DNA from: Thalassia testudinum
Lineage: Eukaryota > Streptophyta > Magnoliopsida > Alismatales > Hydrocharitaceae
Direction: 5' to 3'
Assembly: GCA_037157565.1 (NCBI GenBank)
Contig: JAZHRO010000054.1
Coordinates: 14,057,501 to 14,121,500, forward strand
DNA: 64,000 nt
In this document: one piece after another, positions 48,541 through 59,562 of the stretch
Numbering within the stretch: the stretch's first letter is position 1
Layout of the letters: each line of letters opens with the position of its first letter
The notes under the pieces: model-generated
The model's input: the letters and a program-made list of their open reading frames with translations, nothing else
Told to the model about the DNA's origin: nothing
Database searches by the model: none
Position numbers and translations under genes: made by a program

Positions 48541-51170
48541 TAAATTTCATTCAACTCCAACGATGTTTGTCATATATGTTATTTCACATAACGTTACTTC
48601 CAATAATAAATATCATTATATATCTCATAGTATTTGTAATTTAGACGACATCGCTTAAATACCAGGCAGACATAACATTGATACATTCTTCAACAGAGAT
48701 CTCTGTAGTATGATGTCTCCGCAGACAAAGTTTTTCATTGCATACTATTTCACGTATGGTGGTTATAACTCGGTCGTTGATGCGTGATTGTAAAAGTTCA
48801 TCATTGTAGGGTATAAAAATTAATGATATGAAAGTATAATATAATTTTTAATTGGTACATCTTAATTTTTTGTCGTTAAAAAATTAACATATTATACATT
48901 ACGAAATATATTATTTGGTGTATCTTAAGTTTTGACTAACAGAAAAAAAAATATTGATCGAAAATTAAAATATACCATATATTGTAAAATACATTGCCTG
49001 ATGTATTTTTATTTTCAATCGATATCTTAGGTCATATTTACATTTTTTGATTTTATATATGTATTATTTTGTACTTCCGAAGAAATGTACTTAATATTGG
49101 TTTCTAATGTAAAAGTACAAGATAAGGAGGTCGATGGAAAAGACGGAATTCGAACAGACGTACCCGTTAAATAGTATGCAAGAAAAATGAAATAAGAGGA
49201 AAAAAATAAAAGAGATGAGAGAGACATGTTGTATCAAATGGAAAAAGAAAAAAAAAAGATGTGGGTTGCAAAACATAAAAGCTGACACAAAAGATATACA
49301 CCAGTGTGAACGTGATCCTCACTTTATATATCTCATTTTGATGTAAAAAAAGTACTCACACATGATGGTGTCACCACTGTTGAAACCAATAATAAATCAC
49401 TTTTGTACGGTGCAAACCAGTTAAATCACTTTCGGAACCAATTTATACTAGTCCAAAATCATTTTTTATCTTTAAAATAATTTTATACTAATATACAATC
49501 TTAATTTAAACTACTTTGCACCTGTGCAATTTTACTCTACACCAATGTAAAATTAAATTCCAAGTGTTATTCACTTATGACAAGTGATTTTATACTTAAA
49601 ATGTGATTTTTCACCTTAGGGTTTAGGGTTTAGTCTTTAGTGTTTAAAGAACCCTAAATCCATATGTCAAAATCACTTTACATTGGTGGAAAATCACTTT
49701 GTACGGGTGAAATCACTTTTAGAATAATTTTACATCAGTGCAAAATGAGATTTCACCAGTGTAAAGATACTTTAGAATAATTTATCACTGTTAGAAAGTA
49801 AGTTATCACCGATGCAAAGTTATTCATCACTAATATATTTTAAGTTAAAATGATGTAGTGATTATTTTAAATGTAGTGAAACCTACCAAAATATTATATT
49901 TTTTTATTTTCTTACATTAAATATCAATTATCAAGTAAATCTATGTTCACAATATTATTGGAAATATAAAAATAAGATCCGCAAATTCTCCAACATCATA
50001 TTTTACGTCACTATCTACATTTTCTTATTTTTTAATAAAAGAAAATGCAGAGAGATGCAAATGTAAAAAAGAAACATACACAACAAGGGGAGAATAAATA
50101 ATATTTCTTGAAATAATTACTGCAATTACAGTCTCACCTCGTTCAAGGGTTGCTCTACTATTTTCATTCAATTCTATACGCGGCCTAATTATTACTGCAC
50201 ACACACACACACATATAGACACACACTTTTTTAACCACCTCATCCGTCCGATGACCCTAATCCAACCAAACAAATAACGTAAAAAGCATTGTTCCTCTTT
50301 TTCAAAAAAAATACAAAAAAGCATTGCTCCTATTTATTTCTCTACGTGGGTTCTGGTTCAAGCGAACAATAACCTAATCTTTTCTTTGTTATCCCTCTTT
50401 TTCTATTGCCCTATTAAGTTAGTACCTGAATTAAAGGCGAGATTCTCATGCAAGTAATTCATCAAAGATCGAGAAATATTCTGTGAAAATATACAAAAAT
50501 ATATAATGTGATGCATATATATTTATGAATATAATTTTTATCATGTAATTAGTATTTAATATAAAAAATGAAAAAAAATAATGTAAGTTTTCCTTAGATG
50601 GTGACACTCGTCCTTCCTTAAAAAGTCACCATTTTATAATAGGCACAACGTAATTTTTAATTTTGAATTAAAACACGATAATGTAAAATGATTTTACATG
50701 ATTACGTGGTAATTTTATATCGATTTAAAATAATTTTACAGATAATATTTATAATTTTTTATCGATATAATATAATTTTAAAATTAATTTTGATGATTTT
50801 AGGTCAACATAAAACAGTTATGAACACGATTCCGATGATTTCACGTAGAAGCAAAATGAATCAATTTTTTATTTAAACATTGTGATAATTTGTTTGAGAA
50901 TGGTAAAACACGTTACTTACATTCATTTTTGTATGGAGGAGAGACGACGTGATCCCCCACTTATAAATTAACTTTTAGATCATCCTCACCTCCTCACGTT
51001 TCGAAAGTACGTCACTTTTTATAATCTTTTACCATTCGTCGGGATTTTGTCGTGGTAAGTTGCAACATGGTGGGGGAAGTGCGAGATGGGGTGCAACCGT
51101 AGAAGAAGGTAATGCTTCGTTACCATTTCTTCGCCAAAAATTTTTGAAAGGGGGCGTGGAACATCAAAAC
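48541..51170. other. AT-rich intergenic DNA with diverged short repeats
   Basis: No gene recognised. 49375-49860 and 50650-50830 consist of many loosely repeated, partly self-complementary words such as TTTTACACCAGTGTAAA and AAATCACTTT. Near 49617 there are two TTTAGGG units, too few to call telomeric. A (AC)n run lies near 50195. Confidence 0.45.
49375..49860. repeat. Cluster of diverged ~20-bp words (AATCACTTTnCACCGGTG type)
   Basis: At least ten imperfect copies of words combining AATCACTTT or AATTTTA with CACCGGTG/CACCAGTGT-like centres, in both orientations. They may be the decayed core of a palindromic DNA element. No ends could be defined. Confidence 0.4.
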
Positions 51171-51296
51171 ACTCGTGACATGGTTTTTGCGGGGCCCCAA
51201 ATCACTAAAATCTCGTGACATGGCTTCAGAAAAACATATGCCTACCTTCCAGGAGCGAGTATCCCAATCATATCATTCACCAAAATTAGAGAGCCA

Positions 51297-51557
51297 ATGG
51301 ATTCATCCAGCCGTGCGACCTTGTCTGCAGCCTTTGCCGTGGGCTCCTTTTCCAGTTCATTAGCTGGCTTTTGGCTTTTGCGGGACCATCTTTGTTCAAA
51401 GACAAACTGGTGCCTCCTCCGTAGATGTGTGGACGTGAGAAGACGACGAGGAAAACGTACACAAAGACGTGAACATGTATGTGATGTGAAGTTTGTTCAA
51501 AGTTTCCTGAAGCTTCCTCGATGCTTCCTCGACCCCTCCATTAGTAATGATGGGTGA
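51297..51557 (+). other. Possible first exon or orphan ORF
   Basis: An 86-codon frame starting with ATG in the context GCCAATGGA, less AT-rich than its surroundings. It begins MDSSSRATLSAAFAVGSFSS and continues into a hydrophobic LAGFWLLRDHL segment that could be a signal anchor, then a Cys/Arg-rich tail. I do not recognise the family, and no following exon was found. It could be a truncated gene duplicate or chance. Confidence 0.2.
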
Positions 51558-52800
51558 ATTTTGCACGGTTGGTGAGTAATTTTCATCGTCAACCGAGGTT
51601 TAATTTGGTAAGGGAGATAATTCATCAAAATAGGGGTTGATCTTATTTGGTGGAAATGATATTTTGATTCGGGTTAAGAGAATTTAATCCAAGATAAGTT
51701 ATTCTAAGGTTGACGTAGGATAAGTTATTTTTATGGATTATTCCATGTATTTTTACAAATTAACCCATAAACTTTCCAAACACTAACCAACCAGGATAAC
51801 ATTTATGACTTCCAAATAAAATGCATGACCGATCTGCAAAAAGGTTATCCCATGAAATTTATCTCCCTATCCAAACTAACTCTAAAAGTGTTCATATCTT
51901 TGAAGTTTCTAATTTGAATCTAAATGTGGACTTTTTCCTTGTCAATTATAACTAAATTTTAACACATGCTTTGATGCAGGAGTATATTTCATATGTCAAA
52001 TTCCTTCGAGAAGAGGGTATTATGCATACATGTTAGGGAGCAATCATCATTTTGTTTCGTTGATTACCAAAAGAGATTTGCATTTAAAATTAATCTATAA
52101 TTTTGATATACTTATTTCCCTTTTGTACATTAGTGAAAGATTAACTAAAGGAATTTATATCTATTATAGGTAACAATGTAACAAAAATTGAACGAAATAT
52201 TCCCTAGATTATTGAGTTTTTCATTGATATCAGTAATAAGTGTATAACCTACTATATTTAAATGGACACACCTCACAAATCATTCATTAGCATAATTTCA
52301 TAGAAGGAAGAAAATTATTATATATATCAAGTCATATCACGTTAATCCATAGCTTTTCTTATCCCGAGAAAGAGAAGAATCAATGAGAAATCACGAGAAT
52401 GCAATGATGTTCCTCTTCAACCATGAAACTCCTTTTTTTTTAAGTTTTAAGGAATTGATCTTGGTAATAGACATTACATTAAAAGATATTAGAGATAACA
52501 TATCAAAAAATATTTTAGATATTAATGTTAGTTGAATAAGGTACATGGACATGACATTTATATATCATCTTACATGCTGGCAAGGCAATTCTTAGAAAAT
52601 CAGTTAGTCATTTCTTCTATAGTCAAAGATACTATACTCACACATGAATCTATTCCACAAACACATATTCTGATTTAAATAATTTAGGATATTCTCATGT
52701 TATCTATGCAATAGAGAAACTAACTTCCTGTGTTTTTACCTTTGCCTAGAGCAATAGAATTCTTCGTAAAATAATATAAGTTGACATAAAATTAAAAGAA
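51558..52800. other. AT-rich intergenic DNA
   Basis: No gene recognised. It adjoins the PP2C relic and may contain its unrecognisable 3' exons (minus strand). Confidence 0.4.
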
Positions 52801-52805
52801 AATGA

Positions 52806-53145
52806 GCTTCCTTATGGATCTCAATATGGCAAGGACATCAAAGACACGATAACCAATCCATTGGAAAGCCTTTCCCTTGCTCCAATACTCGCACAGTTCT
52901 CCTCTATTTTCATTGAAATGGTGGAAGGTCACTGATTAGTAATCGAAATAAATTTATAAAATAAAACACCAATAACAACTGAGCATTACCTTGTGATATG
53001 TGAAGTTATGTAAGCTATCTTCCATGGTAAATAACCCTTGAATCTCCACGATTAACAAGAATTACATTGTAGGTGGAAATGACTGCAAAAATATCAGTAG
53101 ATCTTGTAGCATCTAGACCAATAGCACCCAAAGTACAAATCTTTA
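52806..53145 (-). pseudogene. Relic of a protein phosphatase 2C gene
   Basis: Two minus-strand exon-like pieces match PP2C (Mn/Mg-dependent Ser/Thr phosphatase) blocks in the right order. At 53018-53145 the frame reads DIFAVISTYNVILVNRGDSRVIYHGR, equivalent to the AVVAVI...VANCGDSRAVLCRG block; the GDSR signature is kept and the usual Cys before it is Arg. At 52806-52900 it reads FQWIGYRVFDVLAILRSI, equivalent to the block around RVxGxLAxSRSIGD, with the key Gly and Asp residues lost. About 120 bp of intron-like DNA separates them. The N-terminal metal-binding DGHGG exon was not found. The substitutions at signature positions mark it as dead. Confidence 0.55.
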
Positions 53146-54821
53146 GATACCAAAAAATCTTAATAAAGGAAAATAATGTAGGTTGACATCAATTTTGAAA
53201 TTATAGAAACACCTATTGAAACGAAAAATAAAACTTCAACAAGGCAATGTCTTTTTTCAAAATATGGAATAAATGGAATGAGAATAGATTCATCTTTCAA
53301 CTACAGTCATATGATCCAACCCCTCCTGCACCCTTATGCACAGCCCACCAGCCATTGCACAACCCTCACCGCCACCTCATCTCCACCCTCTAAAACATGC
53401 AAGATGTAACTGTCAAATTAAAAAGCAAATCCTTATTGTAAAGAGAAGAGAAAATGTAGTATAAATTTACACATTGAGTACAAATGCATTCCTACTCCAA
53501 ACTAACCAAAAGTGATGTGACAGTAATCTAACAAATATGAAGATATATTAGTATCATATTAGCAAGAGAAAATATATCTTACTATAATGGGTTGTTTGAT
53601 AAAAGAAAAATCAAACAATATTAGTCAAGTCTTTCATTTATATGTTAAAAATCACAACCTTTATAAATCAAAAACTGAACATAGTGTTAGAGAGAGTGCA
53701 ACATATTAGTAGAGAAAATGTAGTTTACTATAATGGGTTGTTTGATAGAAAAATATCAAATAATATTGGTTAATTCCTTAATTTCGACGGTAAAATTTAC
53801 AACATTTATAAATAAACAATTGAACATAAGTTGAAATTTCTAAGAAAAATAGAATGATCAGCAAGGGTGGTGGATTTTGTGGAGTCCATCAATGTTGTTG
53901 CTTTCCCATTCAGTTTAAGGTTTTCCTCTAACAACTCAAGTGATCCTTTTGCAAAGTCATCCTTGTCGATCACCATTGACATCAAAATCCAAAACAAAAG
54001 AATTACAAGTAGAAAATACACTCATAAATAATATTCTTATAAAGAGGGGGAGAATAAAACACTAAAAATAATATCTATGCATAGCATCATATCTCATCTT
54101 GGAATCAACATTATTTGTGATTCACCATCACCTCAAATTTCACATATGTCTTCAACGTCCTCAAAGTAAATATGCATACGTATTGCATACCATAAAATGC
54201 ATTAAATGCCTTCATACACAACATCCTTAGATAGCTTGTATCTTAAATAAAATAGCTATAGATGCCAAAAACAAAAGATGAGAAAAAAATAAGAAAATCT
54301 CAAATGCATTGAAACACTCATGATTCCATGTGGAGGCCATCAATTCTTGCTTCATGCAATTAAAGGGAATCACATTGTAAGTAAACGTAACAAAATCATT
54401 TGATTGCCATCTTTATCCAATCAAACACAAATAAATATTAGTATTGGGTGTTTGATCCCCTAAAAATATATAATTGAGTCAATGTATTCAAAATCTAACA
54501 CATGGGCAAAAGTTGGCATACAATATTTGAGAATGTTAACTCCCATGAGTTTTTCCACCGGTGTATTTTGAGAATGTTAACACATAGGTAAAAGATATTT
54601 TCTATCGCTGAAAAGGTAAAATACATCGATGTCAAAACACATCGGTTAGTTATCAAAAATACATCGATGTATTTTTAATAACTAATCAATGTGTTTTGAT
54701 TTTCTGTCGGTTAAAAATCAAAATATAGCAATTAAACATGAAAACACACCGATATATTTTAATTTTCAATCGGATTTCACCTATGCAGCGTGGTTCTTCG
54801 AATATAAAATAAATTTTTTTG

Positions 54822-55075
54822 GTCAAAGTTATAGGTTGGTAATCTACAATTTCACCGAACACACAAGTGAAAAATATAAACACACCAGTTTATTTTAGTG
54901 GAAAATCACCTTTAAATAGTCAAAGTTTTAGGTCAACAACTTATAACTTCACCTAAAACACACCACCAATGTATTTTGGTGGAAAATTACATTTGAATTG
55001 TCAAAATTATAGGTTGATAACCTACAATTTCACCTAAAATACATTAATAAAAAATAAAAATATATCAATACATTT
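54822..55075. repeat. Diverged tandem repeat, ~80-97-bp units
   Basis: Three units beginning GTCAAA(G/A)TT at 54822, 54919 and 54999. Each continues as TAGGTTGATAA..CTACAATTTCACC and, in the first two, a CACACCA..GTATTTT(G/A)GTGGAAAAT stretch. No gene. Confidence 0.6.
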
Positions 55076-55280
55076 TACGGTAGGCGAAGACATGAATTAC
55101 AAAGTGCATTGCAACTCTCAATCTTTTTACTTTTTCACATGACCAAATCGAGCTCGACCCAAGACCGAAAAGAATGAGACTGATCTCATTTTCCTTGAAA
55201 AATTTTCCTCCAGACGGTAATTAGGGAATAATATTCCTTAATTACTGTACAGGGGATTTATGGTAGTAAAGTAGGGTAGG

Positions 55281-55468
55281 AAACTCGTCTCTTCAAAAGG
55301 CGAGTTCATGAAAGCATTTTTTTACACAAAACTCACCTTTTGAAAAGGCGAGTTTCCCCCTTCACAACCCCCACCCCATCGTCTTTGGGGTTTAGGGTTT
55401 TCGATAAACTCACCTCTTCAAGAGGCTAGTTTAGTTTACAAAGAACTCGCGTCTTGAAGAGGCGAGTT
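55281..55468. repeat. Four 25-bp palindromes in 190 bp
   Basis: At 55282-55306, 55330-55354, 55407-55431 and 55444-55468. Each is a 12-bp arm AACTCRCCTYTT, a single central C or G, and the inverted arm AARAGGCGAGTT, with 10-11 of 12 arm positions pairing. A TTTT/AAAA pair in copy 2 corresponds to TCTT/AAGA in copies 3 and 4, a compensatory change. I do not know a function. Confidence 0.75.
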
Positions 55469-56640
55469 TACATGTTATAACTCCGCCCCACGCCCTTCTC
55501 CTCTCCTACCATTTGCGCCCCTCCTCCTTCTGCTGGTGCTGCCGTTGTCGCCACTGGTGCTGCTCTCCTCGCCGTCGTTGGCATTTGTTCCCCTGCTCCT
55601 CTCCTCCAGCGATGTTGCTCCTGCGACCTCCGCACACGATGTTGTTTATCTTCATCCTTGTTGAAGAGTAAGGTAATACTCAATCTTTTTGTTGTGGATG
55701 GAAAAGCCCTGCAAGTCAAATTATTCATCATCATAAGATGCTTGTAACGTCTGATGTGATGATACGAAGTCCTTAATCCTATCATAAGTGTCGTAAATCA
55801 GAATTTCCAATTGCTCAAGCCATATTGCTTCCATCATTATCATGGTGAAAGGCTTCTTAGAAGTATGCTTGCATTGTATGGCCCTCTTTGCAAGTGAACC
55901 ACCCATTTGTCGAGAAGATTGAGTAGGATAGATTGTACCTGTTCTTGAATTAACTCTTGAACCATCTAATTATCCTTAACTTAGCCGACGAGCACAAGTT
56001 TTATTTGTAGGGAACAGGATGCTTCTAAACCTTCCCTCCAAGAAGTCATGAAAGCTTTCCAAGTGGAATGAGGTATTCTAAAGGATGTATGATTTGGTAA
56101 ATTAGTTTGGTCAACTCTTTTGATTTTTTTCCTTTCTAATACTTTTAACCGACTTGCTAGTAGTTCTTGCAATCTAAGCCTAGTGATAAGTCAGAACATT
56201 TCTTTGTTCAATGCTCGCCTATAAGGCTTGCTTATTGAGTGTTCCTTTCACTGTTAAAGAGTTACTTTAATAGATCTGTCATTAGTTGTTGTCAGTGATG
56301 CTCCCTGCTTAAAAGTAACTCAGCACCTGTTGTATGTCTTGCCTCTTAATTGGAATTAATTCATAGTAGAGTCAGTTGCCTTTCAACTCTATATAGGTAG
56401 AAGATTAAAATCCACAGATAACTTAATTGGACATTTGACTTGTAAATCAAATCTGAAATATGTCGGAAACAGCTGAAAGGCTAATATATAAGTTGACCAA
56501 CAAATTAGAAGACTGATAATAATAACAAGAAATCTATTAAGAAGATCAATAATAGATTAGGGTTGAGGTTTATCTCATTAAATTCCTTAAATGTGATGTT
56601 GTGAGTTGTCATTTAATCTCTTTTATGGGTCGATTTGTTC
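55469..56640. other. Unassigned region left of the MULE remnant
   Basis: Minus-strand open stretches at 55468-55785, 55721-55906 and 55981-56172 look partly protein-like (for example TSFRIPHSTWKAFMTSW) but I cannot assign them. It may be the 5' flank of the MULE or a different decayed gene. Confidence 0.3.
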
Positions 56641-56739
56641 AGGTTATTTTGAATGGATGAATTTGTGTTGGGTTTAGTCTATTATGGTGGTTCCATTGTC
56701 TGAAATGCAAATGGAGAGCAATATAACAGGGATCCATAG

Positions 56740-59562
56740 TGGCGTGTCTTGCCTGTCTTGTTATTTAAATTCGTTGTAGCATATGATAAAATAGCTACCA
56801 GATTAATACAAATTTTTTACTCAGAATGACAAGTTTCCCGAGGTCGAACTCAGGGAGCAACTATAATTCTAGAAACATAAATCCGTAATATAAGGTTTTA
56901 CAAAAATTAAGAGATAGAGAGAGAGAGAGGGAGCAAAAGTCTTTTTGTTGGCTTCTTCTCTTGCAGCTGATTCTTCTCTTCCTTCAATCTGCCTTCTTTT
57001 TTCTTCTTTCTCTTTTCCCTTTCTTCCTCTCTGATTTTCTTCTTTTCTTCCTTGCGGCTGCAGAGCTTCTGTCTTCTTTCTCTTTCAGCTGCTAAGTCCT
57101 TCTTCCTTCTTCTTCTTCTCCTTCTTCTTCTTCTTCTTCTTCTTCTGCTCTGGCCGTTCCTCTTCTTTTCTTTCTTTCTCCTTCCTGTCTTCTTCTTCTT
57201 TGCATCTTATTTCTTTCTTCTTCTTTCTACTAACCTTCCGTCGTCTGACCCGGTGCTCGGACGACTTAACTATGCATTTGCTACAGTGCGGCTCCTTTTC
57301 TTCTTCTTCAACTCCTCTCCTTCCTTTCTTCTTCAGCTGCTCCGTGCGGCTAAGTCTTTCAGCTGCTCCTCCTCTCTTCTTCCTTCGCCTGCTTCTTCTT
57401 TTCCTTCTTCCCTGCGTGCACACACAATGATCAATGCAAAACCTACCCCTACCCCTTCCCCGCGTCTCTCTCTCTGAATCTCTCTTTAAGAAAGCTCTCC
57501 CAGAGCCGGGTAATCGGGTTCGGGTTGCGTGCCCGGGACCAGGCCCATAGGCGTGAGGTGGTGAGCAAGGAGTGCTTGGTCGGGTAGTCGGGTTCGGCCC
57601 AAACTCGCGGGGCATGAGTGCGGGCGAGGGTGGGCGAGCGCGTGGCGCGCTGCGTGCGGGTGAGGGACCTGACCCCTGTGTATCGAAGGCAAACAGGCCT
57701 ATACACTTTTTCAATTTAAGTGTGGGCGCGAGGCCACACACTTACGAGGTGGGACTAAAGTCCCACCTCCAATCTGCGTGCCCGCAGGCCAGAATTGGGG
57801 CAGCAGCAGCGTTTGCGACCCTAATTGCAAGCCTGGGCGTGCTCGCGAAACCAACCCGCGCTACCTGGAGTGCGCACTAGGGCTGGAGACGTCCTGGAGC
57901 TGCTTGCGAAGGAGCTTCAATAGCTCTTCAATGGCGGCGAGGAGGCGCTGACCTGAAAACACAAGGACAGCCTCGCGGCCGCATCAGATAACGTAGGAAG
58001 CTTCGCCAGAGGGCAGCGAAGGCAGTGCGAGGGTCGGCGAGGTGCGGGGGCGCCTGTGGAGGTGCGCCTAGGGCAGATTGTGTGTGCTGAAGTGGGTTTG
58101 TTCGGGGGGGTGGTCGGGTTGTGAATGGTGGTGAATGGAGTGGGGGAAATGGTTGAGTGGAGTGAGGGGGAGCTTCTGGGCTTGTCTGCGAGGGGTGAGG
58201 TGGTCTGTGGAGGTGGAGTGACCTCGCCAGAGATGGTGATCGGAGATGGAGCAGATGGAGGTGGAAGTGGCGGTCGGTGGATTAAAAGGGTAAATCAGGA
58301 AGGGGAAAATGTAAGGGAGAGAGAGAGGAAGATTCCTACCTACTTAATCGACGAAGGGGGAGAGGGAGGCATCTGGCTCGTGCCTGCCGGAGCTGAGGAC
58401 GAAGATGCCCAGGAGGGGGTTATCGGCAACGAGGAGAAGATCTGAGGGTGCCAGCTGGTACGGCCTGGCACGGGACGACGGGGCAGAGTGGACTCTACTG
58501 CAAGTAGGGCAGCAGAGCCACGAGGAGGAGGAGGGAGGTTCGCCGGAAGCTCAGGCGTTCTGACCGGAGAGAGGGAGGACGAAATCTAGGGTGTTTCTCC
58601 ACCAGAAGAAGCTTGAAGGAGGCCGCTCCTTAAATAGGCATTGGAGAGGAGAGAAGACTGAGGAGACGACATGCCAGTGTCGCCGGAGCTGAGGACGAAG
58701 TGGACACCCATGCCTTTCGTGCGTTCGCATGAGAGGCATGGTTGGTTGCAGAGGTCAGGGGAGGGTCCCTGCGACAAAGGACGTTGTAGGGAACTCCCCG
58801 CTTGTTCCTGAGGACGGCCGCCCTGCCCTGCGCGGCGCCATCCTCCGCACAAGGTCGCCGGAGGTATGGTGCTACGCAGAAATGGCAGGAGGGATCGTTC
58901 TGCAAAGAACGATGAGAAGATAGGGGTAAATTGCAAGGGTTTCAAAAGATAAGGGTCAAAAAGTAAATTAAGAGGACCAATTTGTAAAGTCGGTCAAGAT
59001 GGTCTTTTCTTAGGCCCAAGTTTTTATACCAGACTAATTTGAACCTAAGGATTTTAATGGTGAAATTTGATTTGAAGTTGGACCATGTTTGATCGGTCAA
59101 TTTACGTAAAAACCCAAATTAAGTCATAAATTGGGCATAATTCTCATTTTAGGTCAAAATAGGTTGCAAAGGCCAAATTGAAGGTTCTAAACCCTAGAGA
59201 ATATTTTTTCATGAATTTTAGAGGATTTAGTTGATTTTTATCCTACCTCGAACCACGTAAATTAAAGTGGATTTATTTTAGGGTTACAGAATGTCATTTA
59301 ATTCCTAGAAGTTGCTATAACCCTCTTCAGATCAGATCATCCTACTTCCTTCCTTATTAAGCTCGTTTGACCTGTGTTTGGACCCTTAATTACCCTGTTT
59401 GCACACTGCATTGGTGAAATTGCAGTTTTACCCCTTATGATCTGTTTTATTCTTTAACTCAGAATTCTCTGAGTTAAGCCTCTCTTTAGGTTTTGTAGGA
59501 GCTTTTTCACACTTATTTTGATTAAATTATGCTAGTCAGGGTTCATGATGAGGTTCTAATCA
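56740..59562 (-). mobile_element. Family-B solo LTR, copy B3 (inside the MULE)
   Basis: Reverse orientation to the MULE. The minus-strand left end is TGATTAGAACCTCATCATGA (plus-strand end 59562) and the other end is ACACGCCA at about 56740. The internal layout matches B1 and B2: purine tract (CTT-rich on the plus strand, 56950-57420), USE/TATA-like pair, TATTTAAGG near 58630, and GTTCGACCTCGGG near 56840. No matching target duplication was seen, so the 56740 end is approximate. MULE homology rejoins across it. Confidence 0.72.
57713..57755 (-). promoter_or_regulatory. USE-like plus TATA-like pair in B3
   Basis: The minus strand reads GTCCCACCTCG (57755-57745), then 25 bp, then TTAAATT (57719-57713). 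The box differs by one base from that of B1, but the spacing is the same. The downstream stem is shortened by a 2-base loss, and a T4 run occurs near 57440. Confidence 0.4.

Noticed and set aside
49617..49660. TTTAGGG telomere-like units
   Set aside because: Only two to three units inside diverged intergenic repeats; not an interstitial telomere array.
53806..54021. Weak resemblance of the minus-strand SLELLEENLKLNGKATTL segment to ribosomal protein L22
   Set aside because: The similarity covers about 20 residues only, with no matching N-terminal or C-terminal exon nearby; it may be chance or part of the PP2C relic region.
56740..59562. A 5-bp target duplication for B3
   Set aside because: The candidate flanks (CATAG or ATCCA on the left, GAGGA on the right) do not match; only an AGGGAT/AGGAT-like similarity is present, which is too weak to use.
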